64,000 bases of DNA from Dipteronia dyeriana (GCA_032871835.1 CM065299.1:186001-250000); one strand, 5' to 3'; numbered from the stretch's first letter, positions 11,909-23,420 are shown. Notes: a model not told the origin generated them from the sequence alone. Translations and numbers: made by a program.

Positions 11909-13660
11909 CTATCGATTGCTTCTCCCAGTAGAGGGTCCTCCAAAAATTGTATGTATTACTTGATTGGCTTCAGGACTGGCCTTTTGATTTCGTCCAGAGT
12001 GATCAGCTTTAACTTTCTTCGTAGCTTTTGATTTATCATCTTTTTTCAATATTATATCCAGTAGATGCCCTTCCCGAATGAGAGTCTCTATGTAATCTCT
12101 GAGCTGGTAACACTTTGAAGTCTCGTTCCCGGTTTCCTTATGAAATCTGCAATACTTGGTTGTATCTCTCCGGGCGAACTGAGACTGTCGCCGCGGCTCT
12201 TGCACCATATTCTTCTCTTCCAATATGGCTAAATTTCTTCCTATTTTTTCCGAAGAAGGGTGTAATTGGTATATCTGCCTCGGTATTTCTCTGTGGACCG
12301 TTCGACATTAAGTCCATTACCCTCATCCTTGTTTTTCTCCTTGCCGTCCCCTTTCAGCTTTCCCTTTTGATTCTGCCCTTTGGTTTCAGCATCCTTCTGT
12401 TCAGGCTTTCCTCCATGCATATAGCTCCCCCTTGTAGCTAATTCTTCTTCTTCGGCGAGTGCGTATCCTCCTACCATATCCATCATGTCAGCATACCTTA
12501 TCAGTCGCGCTCTTCTCAAATCAAAGGATAGTTGTCCATTTTGTAAGTTATTGGTGAAGGCAGCAATAATTGCTTCATCGTTAGCACTGCCAATTTCCGA
12601 TACTGCTTGGCCGAACCGGCCTAAGTACTTTTTCAATGACTCATCCTTCCCCTGCTTTATTTGAGAGAGGTAGGCCACCGACTTTTTCATGTGAATATTA
12701 CTCAGAAATTGCCTTGAGAAGCTCCTGCTTAGTTCGCTGAAATTTCCGTTGCTCGTCGGGGGTAGTCTTTCGAACCATCTTGACCCTGTGTCTCCTAGTG
12801 TTTACGGAAAGTTGAGACACAATTGAGGGTCACTGCGGGCATATTGAGCCATGACACTTTTATAGCGTCTAACGTGCTCCTTTGGATCTGTATCTTTTTT
12901 GAATTGCTCCACGTGCGGTATCCTGAATCTTTATGGGAAAGGGGTCCACAAAATTTCCCTGGTGAATGGACTGTCATATTCATCGTCGGATATATCGTTA
13001 TAGCCATAACGTCTGACCAGGGCTTCCATCTGACGCATGTTATTCTCGACTTCTCGAATTAGGCTCTGGATTGTAACATCTCTATTTCCCATTGGACTTC
13101 CCCGACGGTTAAACCGCTGGGTTATCTTCATTCTTTTCTCAGACTCTTCACTCTGATGCGAGACCTCTCGTGTGACTCCATGATGACGTTTGCAATGGTG
13201 TTGATCACTGTCTTCTGATGATGACCGACCTCTACACCGGTCGTATTTACCAATGTCTGGCTCGTACTGTTTGATTGTGGTCCAGCCTCTGGTGAGGTTG
13301 CTCTTCTTCAGGTGTTTCCTGTCCAGCCGGGTTAATTGGGGAAGAGTTCCTTCTGGTTTTTGAAATAATTATTCCTGGCCTAACCACCACCGAACAGAGC
13401 CTTGCGGGTGGAGGATTGGGAGTATGTGCTCCTACAGCCAGTAGATCAACCCCTTCCTTTGCTGCATCTGTCACCAATTGCTGCAATGCCTCTTGTAAAC
13501 GCAGCGTCAGATCTCTGTTGGTTGGAGGAACTTGGTGGATCCCTGTCAGGTGTGCATGCTAGTTTTTTGTGTTTGCTGCAGGATCTCGTGACGTGTTGCC
13601 AATATGGAAATCTCCTGGTGATTTTTGGTCATTCCCTGAACTACTTCTGCTTCCTGCCAT
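11909..13660 (-). pseudogene. gag of the Tat element, broken
   Basis: A likely gag start is the ATG at 13660 (MAGSRSSSGNDQ...), with a stop near 13560 and further frame changes. Recognisable blocks follow: a segment at 12931-13131 (REVENNMRQMEALVRRYG), the capsid-like part at 12241-12690 (YLSQIKQGKDESLKKYLGRF), then a Lys-rich region. The knuckle-like motif YCRFHKETGNETSKCYQLRD at about 12120-12170 is typical of Tat gag proteins. The pieces are in different frames, so no full gag can be made from this copy. Confidence 0.85.
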
Positions 13661-13670
13661 TGCTTTTAAC

Positions 13671-13710
13671 AAGGTCGGAGGTTCAAAACAGCCCCCTCTT
13701 TCTAGCGCCA
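13671..13710 (-). promoter_or_regulatory. primer-binding site, tRNA-Asn type, with extended tRNA similarity
   Basis: On the minus strand the site begins TGGCGCTAGAAAGAGGG, two bases after the 5' LTR. The plus strand reads AAGGTCGGAGGTTCAAAACA then GCCCCCTCTTTCTAGCGCCA. This resembles the 3' part of a plant tRNA-Asn (variable loop, T arm, acceptor strand and CCA), not only the usual 12-18 bases. The tRNA identity is from memory and the T-stem match is imperfect. Confidence 0.75.
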
Positions 13711-13712
13711 AT

Positions 13713-14576
13713 TGTTGACGTTCGTTTCTGGATTTCGTCAGAAACGCCAACAAGGATCGGATTTCAGCTAAAAATCAAAGAAGAGAGAAAGAAAGTAATA
13801 AGACACAAGTTTTACGTGGTAAAACTCCGGTAATCGGAGAAACATCCACGGGTGGTTATGTGATCCACCTAGCCAAAATTCACTATGAAGAAAGTAATTA
13901 AAACCCTCGATCTCTCTTTCTCTCTTTGAATATTTTTTATGACTGCTGTATCTTCTCTCTTTTCTATATCTTTTTTTTTATGAAATTATGGGTCTATTTA
14001 TATGTCTATAGAACCATAATCTTCTTTGTACAAGTAATAAAAGATCTTTGTATTTAATTATGACTTTGGTTACTTGTTTGAAGTATATTTGTCTTCTTTC
14101 CTGTTTTGGAAGCTGGTAATGAGATTAAGTGCGATTCGTGTAGCATAGTCTGATTAGGACTTATTTCCTTATAAGAGTGTAGTCTTCTTGGAGAATCAGA
14201 AGTATTCTCGGAGGAGGAACCCTTTAGGCTTAACATTCTCTTCTTCAGAATCCTTTTTCAATAAGGAACCTTTTGATTTGACTTGCGGACTACTTTCTAG
14301 GCTTCTTACTCGGTTATCCTGCTTATCCCGAGTATAATGTGAGGTGTGCTGGTCCCGAATGACGTCTCATGACCCCAAGTGGAAAGTGTCTCACCCCGAG
14401 TAAGTTAAATCGTTTTAGCTGATCCCGAGTAGGTCTTGCCTTGATGCTTGTTTACTCGGGCTTCTCCTCCTTTATGATGCCTCGTAGGATGTTCCCTAAG
14501 TGCTTACTTAGGTGTCCATCTGGCAACTCTCCCTCTTGTTGATGACGTGTATGCTTGGTGAAATTCTCATACGACA
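13713..14576 (-). repeat. 5' LTR of the Tat element
   Basis: This copy matches the left LTR across its whole length with scattered substitutions and a 1-bp length difference. On the minus strand its inner end is separated by two bases (13711-13712) from a primer-binding site, so it is the 5' LTR. It carries the same TGACGT and TATA-like motifs as the 3' LTR. Confidence 0.93.
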
Positions 14577-14594
14577 CTTAAAAATCCAAAATAT

Positions 14595-14765
14595 TTCAAG
14601 TTTTAACATTTCAATTTAGTCAGGATTTCAAGTTTCAATATTTTAATTTAAACAAGATTTCAAGTTTCAAATTTTCATGTTTTTAGACAAGATTTCAAGT
14701 TTCAAGTTTCAAGTTTCTAGTCGTGATTTCAAGTTTCAAGTTTCTAGTCGTGATTTCAAGTTTGG
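14595..14765. repeat. GATTTCAAGTTTCAAGTTTC tandem repeats, right of the gypsy element
   Basis: Several near-identical units of ATTTCAAGTTTCAAGTTTCTAGTCGTG lie just outside the right LTR. They continue the array at 2669-2755 and belong to the interrupted Mutator-like element. Confidence 0.8.
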
Positions 14766-14953
14766 TTATATATTTTAATCATGATTTAAAGTTTAAAGAA
14801 AAAAACAAATTCATGAGCATTTTTGTAATTTATGGACATACATTGTTTTTTTTTATAAAAAAAGTGGCTATTAACAAATAAAATTTCAAAAGTGGTTACA
14901 AACGAAAGTTTAATGTTTCTCATAACTATTTTTGATTTTCTCTCTTAAAACTA

Positions 14954-15747
14954 TATTATCATTTTATGTGTTTGTCTAGAAGACATTTCGAACGATAAAA
15001 ATTATAATTACTTACATATGAAAATATATTACACCTCTATTTTACGTTAATGGTAGAAATTCAGACGGTAGGTTTCGACAAAGCTTAACTGTTTCATGAA
15101 AAAATAAAAAATATATTCATAGTTAGGACAAAAGGCCAGCCCACGAGTTCTAATTGGGTGCATTTATTGGTGGGCCTGGGGTAGGTGATTTGCATGGGGT
15201 TATACCTCATCTTCAAACTCGAAGGCCCTTGACCCACGTTTGAACAAATCCACCAAACCATACCAACCCATTTATTCGAACAACTTCATACAACTTGCTA
15301 GGAAACATTCTCGTCAAACCTCATTAGTCATTTGTTTGAAATTGTTTCATTTCATTTTTATGTTTTTTTTTTTCCAGGTTGTGATGGGAGTAGATATCCT
15401 AGTTCTTATAACACTAAATTCAAGCTCTCATAATTTTTAGAATTTATTGAGATCAAATACAACTAGTTCAACTTGAATAATTTTTTTTTTACAATAAAGA
15501 GATATTATTCTACACTTATTTTACTAGGAAAAGGGTAAAATTTATCGCAAGGAAGTAAATCAAAATATTTCTAAAATTTGAAACTTGATATTTCCACCGA
15601 AATATATATTTATTTGATTGGATGCACACCCACTTATAAAAAAAAAATTGAAAGATTTGTTTTTCTCTTTTGAATCTTGATCGTTTGTTGTCAAATCGAC
15701 TGTCGGTAAAAGATTATAGATTAGTCATTTAATTTAATTCCTTTGAA
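14954..15747. other. intergenic, upstream of the SKU5-like gene
   Basis: AT-rich spacer with no gene recognised. A less AT-rich stretch at 15130-15240 (AAAAGGCCAGCCCACGAG and onwards) may be an old repeat fragment; no ends could be found. Confidence 0.5.
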
Positions 15748-16009
15748 CATAAAAATTGAATCTTTATTGCCACTTTATGAATTATCACAGGCCCCACAAC
15801 TGTAAGAAAACAGAGCCAATACAGGAAGAAAGGCTATCGTTTTCTTCAAATCCACACATACACACTCTGGAGTGGGGTCATAAAAATTGAATCTTTATTG
15901 CCACTTTATGAATTATCACAGGCCCCACAACTGTAAGAAAACAGAGCCAATACAGGAAGAAAGGCTATCGTTTTCTTCAAATCCACACATACACACTCTG
16001 GAGTGGGGT
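15748..16009. repeat. perfect 131-bp tandem duplication upstream of the SKU5-like gene
   Basis: The stretch at 15748-15878 is repeated without a visible change at 15879-16009, starting CATAAAAATTGAATC in both copies. It ends about 190 bp before the start codon and so lies in the promoter or 5' UTR. Identity of the copies implies a very recent duplication, or an assembly artefact. Confidence 0.95.
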
Positions 16010-16202
16010 CTCATCACAAAAATAAAATGGCGCTTCAACTCTCTATGCACCACTTTCAGTTCCCATGTGACTCGCTCACAATCACAAACAAACATATAGA
16101 TACAGTGCTGAGTCTGCTGCTGTGCTCTCTAGCTGAAGATAAGATATTATTAGATACCCACAGGCCACAGCAACAATATTCAAAGAGAAAGAGAGAGATC
16201 CG

Positions 16203-19200
16203 ATGCTCTCCGGTGCACGGCGTTGCTGTGTTTCTTTCTTCTTTGTGCTTGTCTGGTGGGTGACTGGTTGTTTTGGAGAAGACCCTTATGTGTTCTTTGA
16301 TTGGACTCTCTCCTACATCACCACCTCTCCTCTTGGTGTCAATCAAAAGGTTCTCTTCTCTTCTTTTTCCATTGTGTTTTCTTGCTAGTTTAATTGAATT
16401 TATGAAGAATTCTTACTAGTAGTCTGGTTTTGATAAAATTTCCCTTTAATGGGAATTTTTGTAACAGTTGTTTAAGAACTTAATTTGTGGAAGAGAAGAT
16501 TATTTAATGCCTGAATATATGATAACTATGATTATATTTTGAAGTTAAACCTTGCTAATTATAACCCCTGTGGAGCAATTTGTCAAGATATCATTTTCGC
16601 TGGTAATTGTAGAATTTATGTAAAAAATTGTTATAAAAAAGGCAGAATAGAGCTTCATATGAACTTCTCCGGTTCTCATATACGGGGCGGTTGACAATTG
16701 TATCATTCATGTGATGGTTTGTTCTTCCTATGATATTTATACCTGGTGGTAAGTGATAATATGAATTGCTAAATGTATTGTTACGGTTTCTTCAGGTGAT
16801 TGGGATTAACGGGCAGTTTCCAGGACCAATTCTTAATGTCACTACAAATTGGAATGTTGTTGTCAATGTTAAGAACGAACTCGATGAGCCAGTTCTTCTC
16901 ACATGGTATAAACATTACTATCATAAAAAGTAGCAATTATAAATGGGAATGTTGTTAACATCACTTAAATTTTAATGTAGGAATGGCATACAGCATAGGA
17001 AAAACTCTTGGCAAGATGGCGTTTTAGGGACAAATTGTCCTATTCCTGCTGGTTGGAACTGGACATATCAGTTTCAGGTCAAAGATCAGATTGGAAGTTT
17101 TTTTTACTTCCCTTCGTTAGACTTTCAGAGGGCTGCAGGTGGATACGGGGGAATCATCATAAACAACAGAGATGTTATTCCATTACCCTTTGCTATGCCT
17201 GATAATGATATTACAATCTTTATCGGTGACTGGTATGCTAAGAGCCATAAGGTCAGTATATATTTTGGGCCGCAGATTGTTTTTGGTGTATCTTAGCAAT
17301 TCTAGTTAATTTCCGGTTAGGTAATCAAAATTATTGTGCAAACAGAAAATAAGGAAAGATGTTGAGAATGGTATAGACCTTGGAGTTCCTGATGGTATCC
17401 TCATTAATGGGTTTGGCCCTTATCGTTATGACACGACATCAGTTCCAGGTGGCATTGCTTACCAGACAATAAATGTTGAACCAGGTATATTCTAAAACAT
17501 GTATTTGATGCTGGTTTTCTGCTATGTTTTTAGTGGGCCATTATGTTAAAGTATTTTCACTTTGCCATTTGAACCAAATGAAGACATTTTGGGTTATATA
17601 CATTGTAAAGGTCTAATGATTATTATCTATGTATGAGATGTTTTATACAGAAAGCAATAACCTTCTCATAACTTGATGTTCACATGGAACTAGGTCGGTG
17701 TCTTCCAATATATGGAAAAAAAAGGAATTAGTTCCAATTACACATGATATTCATACATGCCCCTAGAACTTTTTACTTTACAAATGCGGGATAGGTCTCT
17801 AAGGCTGCAAGGAGCGTTTTCATGATTTACAATTCATTTGCTATTTTTCTCTCAAGTCTATGGCACTTTAACATGATAATTAAAGTGCTATGCTAACATG
17901 TTATCATTCACAATTATCTTTTACTTGATTTTTAATTGTTAGCTAAAGAATTCGCATATTATCTGAAACAGGAAAAACATACCGTTTTAGGGTTCACAAT
18001 GTTGGAATCTCAACCAGCTTAAATTTCAGGATACAAAATCATAACTTACTTCTTGTTGAGACTGAAGGATCATACACGGTTCAGCAAAATTACACAAATA
18101 TGGATATTCATGTGGGTCAGTCGTACTCATTCTTGGTGACAATGGATCAGAATGCTAGCGGTGATTATTACATTGTTGCCAGTTCTCGGTTTGTAAATTC
18201 TTCTGGTTGGGATAAAGCTACTGGAGTGGCAATCTTGCACTACACCAACTCTCTGGGACCTGCATCAGGTCCTCTTCCTGATCCTCCTAATGCATTCGAC
18301 ACGTATTTCTCAATGAATCAAGCTCGATCCATAAGGTTGTAGTTGATTATATCTGTCATTGGATTGCCAAAGAAATATAGCATTAATGTTTGTTGACCTT
18401 GTAGAAGGTTTTGTTTGTTCATTAACTTCATTCCTGATCTGGATGTTTCAACTCCATAAAAATCATGAACATCTTAGAGAAAATTAATGCTAATTTATAA
18501 GCCATGAATAACCATTATTTGTCCTTGTGTCACGTTTGTTTACTACCTTACTTAATATAGATCTAATAGATATATGACAATCATAATCTTTCTCATGCTA
18601 CTTTTATAGGTTGAATGTCTCCGCTGGTGCTGCTCGTCCAAATCCACAAGGATCTTTTAAATATGGTGACATTACTGTGACAGAGGTATATGTACTCCTT
18701 AATAGACCGCCAGAGCTAATAGATGGGAAGTGGCGTACTACCCTCAATGGTATTTCATACTTACCACCTTCAACACCCCTAAAGCTTGCTCAGCAGTTCA
18801 ACATTCTTGGGGTCTACAAGCTTGATTTCCCTTATAGACTGATGAACAGACATCCCAAAGTTGATACATCTCTAATTAACGGTACCTACAAAGGTTTCAT
18901 AGAAATCATATTTCAGAACAATGATACTGCTGTACAGAGCTATCATATGGATGGCTATGCATTCTTCGTTGTAGGGTGAGGTTTTAGTTTAGATGTATTT
19001 TTCTGTCTCGTATCCCATTTAGTTGGACTTGAAAATTAAAAAATTTCCTTTCCAAACTGTAGTATGGATTTTGGAGTGTGGACAGAGAATAGCAGAGGCA
19101 CATACAACAAATGGGATGGTGTGGCACGCTCTACTATACAGGTAATCCTCTGTTATGATCTTAATGCCTGATGCTCTTGTATGTAGCCAATTGCAGAAAT

Positions 19201-20336
19201 ATTTTTTCCTGGAAAGCTTTTAGAGGATTGGAGTAACAAACCACATAAAAGAAAAATCAGCAATTGTAAAATATTAGAAGAGAATTATGGATTTTCCCTA
19301 AGAGATAAACTCAGAGAAGTAAAAAATCAAGTCTTAAAATATTTGATAGATCCCAATATAGAACCCAGTGAAATATTTTGGAGAAACTCTGTCTATAAGT
19401 CATGGAAGTGGAGTTTTGGATGATCAGCATGGGAAAGAAAGTTCTCAATCCTTTAACTTCAGTAAGTATTGATTTTCTGCATCATTTTATATTTTAGTCT
19501 TTATGTCCACTTTATTGCACCAAATTCAATCTTCACTGCACGAGGTACATATTTTGGAGAGTTTAATTTACGTAGTTCTGCAGACCTATATATGTCCATG
19601 CACACCTGGCAACTTATTCTTTCTCACATGATTTGCAGGTTTTTCCCGGAGCTTGGACGGCCATATTAGTTTATCTTGACAATGCTGGCATTTGGAACCT
19701 GCGCACAGAGAATCTCGACTCATGGTATCTTGGCCAAGAAGTTTATGTGAGCGTTGTAAATCCAGAGACGGACAAATCTGAGCCTTCTGTGCCTGACAAT
19801 TCCATATATTGTGGTCTGCTTTCATCCTTTCAACGGTAAGACGTTACAAACACAACTATTTTGTTATTTCAATCAATTCAGCAGTTAAATATAGAAGTTT
19901 TTTTTCAGATCGAACCTTTGCCTTAGATATTGATCTAGATTAGAAATTGTCATGTGGTCATTCTTATATTATTCCGTACATCTTCTGGATATATTGTTAA
20001 AGATTGCACAATATTTTCATAAAGCCATACATAATATTTGCATTTTGCAGTTCTCCCATTTGTTAGGAATTGCTAATGGAATCTAAGGAAAACTTTCCTT
20101 TATACATTTTCATTAAATTACTATGGTGGAAACCGTATGGAATCAATGGTTTTGTGCAAATTCATTTAATTTTCTGTATTCCAAGCTTCTTTGCTAAACT
20201 TTTGTTGCATGTTCTTCCCTTCTGCAGCGACCAGGCCCATAGATTTATGTTTTCTAGTGCACCATCAGTTTCCAGTGCAAGTAAAACAGTTTTATCTGCA
20301 TTAGTCATAGCCTTCTTCAGGTATTTTATGAGGTAA
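16203..20336 (+). CDS. SKU5/SKS-type multicopper oxidase-like protein
   Basis: Nine exons: 16203-16349, 16796-16905, 16981-17251, 17346-17484, 17972-18335, 18610-18975, 19063-19141, 19639-19835, 20228-20336; 593 residues. A signal peptide is followed by cupredoxin domains with DPYVFFDWTLSYITTSPLGV, SWQDGVLGTNCPIPAGWNW, SYTVQQNYTNMDIHVGQSYS and SRGTYNKWDGVARSTIQV. The copper-binding HxH and HCH motifs of true multicopper oxidases are missing (TWNGIQ, GIWNLRTENL), as in the SKU5 group. The protein ends in a Ser-rich spacer and a hydrophobic tail suggesting a GPI anchor. SKU5 acts at the plasma membrane and cell wall in directional root growth; I infer a similar wall role. The match to the SKU5/SKS1-2 group is strong, the exact orthologue uncertain. 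Confidence 0.93.
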
Positions 20337-21194
20337 CATTTGTTGGAACCAACCATAAACTAGCATTATAATCTAATTCACCAATCAAGGATAGTATTAC
20401 ACCTGTCCGGGGAAAATAGCGAGTTAAAGAAAGTTTCCACAGGAAATGGATTCAATGGTAGAAGGCAGTGTATAATTTTGTTGGATAAAATTCTTGTACC
20501 ATTTGCAATTGTAACATGTATTGTTGTAATGTAACACTATACATTATGGAAGTAATTGCATAAAAGTATTGATTGATCAATGGAATTGTAATTTTGAAGA
20601 AGTAGGCAAGGATTACTTTTACTGATTATGAAAGAATCTGCTGTCATGTTTAGTGACTAAATAATCTTAATTGGTTTAATATAAAGATGATTATATCTCA
20701 AGTGTAATTTCATATAAATTAATTTTATTACAGACATGTTCATCATTGTTTGTTTCCATTAACAACATAAGATGTTAGTAATTATATAAAACAAATTGTT
20801 TAAAAAAAGCTTAAAAGAAAAGTGAGATTTGCATGTCCTCGCCTTGTCGGTGAGGTTTTCACATATCCTCCAATGGAAGAGATCTTCGAATCTCCAATCT
20901 TCGATCAGGTATGATTGGGTTTCAGGTCAAGTTTTCCCCTCTCCAACGTGTTGAACCTTGTGGAGTGGCATGACTTGGAAGAGAGAATGTTTGATTTTTG
21001 GGCCTTTCATGGATTGTAATATATATATGAGACTGGCATAAATTCAACAAGAGAACATAATTTTGGTCTAGGGGGCTCTATGCCCTTGGTGATCTTTTGA
21101 GTAAAATTGTTTTGCATATTTTCAATAGTTCAATTAACCAACCAAAAATAGTTTCTTAGTCAAAAAGCATGTTAATAATAACACGGACGCATAA
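20337..21194. other. intergenic between the SKU5-like gene and the RLP relics
   Basis: 3' UTR of the SKU5-like gene and AT-rich spacer. Nothing else was recognised. Confidence 0.5.
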
Positions 21195-21345
21195 TGGCAA
21201 ACACACCACAAGGGCCCCGATTAATTGTGTGGAAAATCTTTGTAAGAAAATATGTCAAAATTATGAAGCTTCGCTGAAAGAAGGTCGCTACTCCAAGTCA
21301 ACATTTGCATTATTGGATTGGAACTTGGAACTTGGAACTTGGAAG
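21195..21345 (+). pseudogene. relic of the C-terminal end of a receptor-like protein
   Basis: Nucleotides around 21205-21330 match the tail of the receptor-like-protein pseudogene at 28570-28680: both share TTGTGTGGAAAA, then AAATATGTCAAAAT against AAATGTGTGAAAAT, GAAGCTTC against GAGGCTTC, and ATTTGCATT...GATTGGAA. In protein terms it is the LCGKPLSKMCENLEAS region before the membrane segment. It is too short and altered to be a gene. Confidence 0.6.
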
Positions 21346-21435
21346 GATTCTAATTGGACCACGAGTCTCAAACTTGAAAAATAGTTTCTTTGAAGTATCC
21401 TTAGTGAAAAAGCATGTTAATAACCAATTTCATTC

Positions 21436-21514
21436 GAAATTGGAAGGGCCCTGATTCGATACATTTGAGAATTAGTCGTAATTAGCGTGTATGGAACTCT
21501 TGTTTGGAAAATCT
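21436..21514 (+). pseudogene. second receptor-like-protein tail relic, split by the copia element
   Basis: ATTCGATACATTTGAGAAT here corresponds to the RFDTFENRS region of the downstream RLP, and TTTGGAAAATCT to its CGKPL region. It resumes after the copia element at 26967 (AATCTTTGATACGAAGCTTC), so the retrotransposon landed inside this relic. The stretch AAAAAGCATGTTAATAA near 21163 and again near 21407 shows that this relic and the preceding one arose by an old tandem duplication of about 245 bp. Confidence 0.55.
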
Positions 21515-22151
21515 TGTTGTCGAGAAGCTATCGTAAAAACACAGATCTAAACATAAAATAGAAAGTAATAATAAAAAAAGATATAAAAGATTTTATATGA
21601 TTCAGTAATATATCTACGTCAACGGAGCGGAGCGCACCGTACTTAATCCACTATATTTCAGAGTTGATTATAATCTCTTTGTCTCTCTTTTAGTCTCTCT
21701 ACAATTGCTTTCTCTTTCTAACAATTTTTCTCACACACTACACACTATTTTTCTACTCTATTTTTCTCTATCTTTTAAGTACAAATAATGGTGGTATTTA
21801 TATAAGAGCACTAGGGTTAGTCAAATCCCAATTGAAATCTATTTCCTATTCCAATTACTTGTGCACGCAGGATTTCCTCTTTCCTTGCGAAACCCGTCTC
21901 TACCGCGGTCTGGACCGCTGTGTGGGCACATGTCTGTGTCGCGGTCCACAACGCGTAACACGCCTGTGGAACTCCGCTTCACAGACTGCGGTGTGTGCAT
22001 CTTGTCTGCGCCGCGGTACGCACAGCATGTCACCTCTGGAATTATTCACTGTGTGTGCCGCGGTCTGGGTCATTGCCTCCACCGCGGTCGCCGCAGCGCC
22101 ACCTGCTAGAGTTGTTTTCTTCACTTGTTTCTAGCTTCACATAACCCAACA
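21515..22151 (-). repeat. 3' LTR of the copia element
   Basis: 637 bp. It is followed on its inner side (22152-22166) by the polypurine tract, which reads CTTCAAGTGGGAGAT on the minus strand. The LTR has a GC-rich part at 21895-22110 with repeated CCGCGG and CGCGGT motifs. Confidence 0.9.
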
Positions 22152-22250
22152 ATCTCCCACTTGAAGATTGAAACTCAATAGACGTTCTCCATCCTTCCTT
22201 GATGACTTAGTAGATAAATAAATGTGCGCTCATTCCCCATGTTTTTACTC

Positions 22251-23420
22251 TTAAAGACCCACTGAAGTTGCGCACAACTCTAGTTTTTCAGTAGTGACTG
22301 GCTTGGTTAACATGTCAGTCGGATTCTTAGTTCCTACAATCTTCACTAGCTTCAACACTCCTTGTTCAATTAACGATCGAATGAAGTGGTAGTGCAGGTC
22401 TATATGCTTGGTCCTAGAATGGAACGCTGAATTCTTGGCCAAGTGTATTGCACTTTGATTGTCACTATGCAACACATTCATCACCTGATCGAATCCCAAC
22501 TCGGCTAATAAACCTTGTAACCATATCAACTATTTGCTTGCTTCTGTTACAGCCACATACTCAGCTTCTGTTGTAGAGATTGTCATTATCTTCTGTAATT
22601 GGGACACCCAACTAACTGCTGTACTTGTCATTGTAAACACATATCCGGTGGTACTTCTTCTATGATCCACTTCTCCGGTAAAATCTGAATCCACATAACC
22701 TTCCAGCTTGAGTTCATCTCTCTTGAAGGTTAGACACTTCTCTGTCGTACCCTGTAGGTATCTTAGGATCCATTTCATGGCCTCTCAGTGAGGCTTGCCC
22801 GGATTGGACATGTAGCGGCTTACAACTCCCACTGCTTGGGAAATGTCAGGTCTTGTGTAAGTCATGTCATACATTAGACTTCCAATGGCTGAAGCGTAAG
22901 GAAATCTAGCCATAAAGTCCTTCTCTTCTTCCGTCTTCGGACTCTGATCCTTAGACAGCTTTAAGTGACTAGCTAAAGGTGTTCTTACTGGTTTAGCATT
23001 TCCCATGATGAATCTCTGTAACACCTTCCGAACATACTCTGCTTGTGAGAGCTTCATTGTACCTTCCTGTTTGTTTCTTCTAATCCTTAATCCAAGAATT
23101 TGATTTGCTGGACCCAAATCCTTCATCTCGAATTCACTCGAAAGTTGCTTCTTCAAATTATTTATCTCTTCTAAATCTGCCCGAAAGTTACTTCTTCAAA
23201 TTATTTATCTCTTCTAAATCTGCACCAGCTACTAACATGTCATCAACATAAAGTAGCAATATTATAAAGCTGGACTTAACCTTTTTGAAGTAGCAGCAGT
23301 GGTCAGCATTGCATCTCAAGTAGCCATTCCTTTGCATGAACCCATCGAACTTCTTGTACCACTGTCGTGGAGCTTGTTTTAAACCATACAAGCTCTTAGT
23401 CAACTTACATACCAACTCTT
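22251..23420 (-). pseudogene. reverse transcriptase and RNase H of the copia element
   Basis: Reverse transcriptase motifs are KLTKSLYGLKQAPRQWYKKF and the catalytic LLYVDDMLVAG near 23230-23260. RNase H follows with YVDSDFTGEVDHRRSTTGY and ISTTEAEYVAVTEASK, then a stop, then the end with HSDNQSAIHLAKNSAFHSRT. A 43-bp tandem duplication at 23140-23225 throws the frame within the reverse transcriptase. Confidence 0.9.
23140..23225. repeat. 43-bp tandem duplication inside the copia reverse transcriptase
   Basis: GAAAGTTGCTTCTTCAAATT at 23140 recurs at 23183 as GAAAGTTACTTCTTCAAATT, followed in both by the same ATTTATCTCTTCTAAATCTG. Since 43 is not a multiple of three, it is a frameshifting duplication. 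Confidence 0.9.

Larger units (their letters stand above)
2776..14576 (-). mobile_element. Ty3/gypsy LTR retrotransposon, Tat lineage, defective
   Basis: Two LTRs of 863 and 864 bp start TG, end CA and flank an internal region with gag, protease, reverse transcriptase, RNase H, a second RNase H and integrase in order on the minus strand. The 5-bp duplication CTTAA is at 2771-2775 and 14577-14581. By eye the LTRs differ at about 20 positions, mostly transitions, so the insertion is fairly recent. The Tat lineage is indicated by the gag knuckle CRFHKETGN...C, protease DNGSS, the extra RNase H with ATNNQAEYKALLAGL, an antisense ORF between pol and the 3' LTR, and a tandem array there. All coding segments have stops or frameshifts, so any movement would have needed proteins from elsewhere. 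Confidence 0.93.
2163..14944. mobile_element. Mutator-like non-autonomous element, split by a gypsy insertion
   Basis: A perfect 9-bp direct repeat, TTAAAACTA, sits at 2154-2162 and 14945-14953; 9 bp is diagnostic of Mutator-like elements. Just inside, about 80 bp of the left end (GTGGGAATTTCAAAAAA...) match the reverse complement of the right end (GAGAGAAAATCAAAAAT...), including a shared block around ATTTGTTAATA. Without the 11.8-kb gypsy element and its extra duplication the host element would be about 976 bp (2163-2775 plus 14582-14944). The left arm carries TC-rich tracts and a GC-rich stretch at about 2350-2630, possibly captured genic DNA. No transposase is present. The terminal repeats are diverged, so the call leans on the duplication. 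Confidence 0.72.

Noticed and set aside
13671..13710. tRNA-Asn gene or fragment in its own right
   Set aside because: Only the 3' part is similar and it sits exactly at the primer-binding position two bases from the LTR, so it belongs to the retrotransposon.
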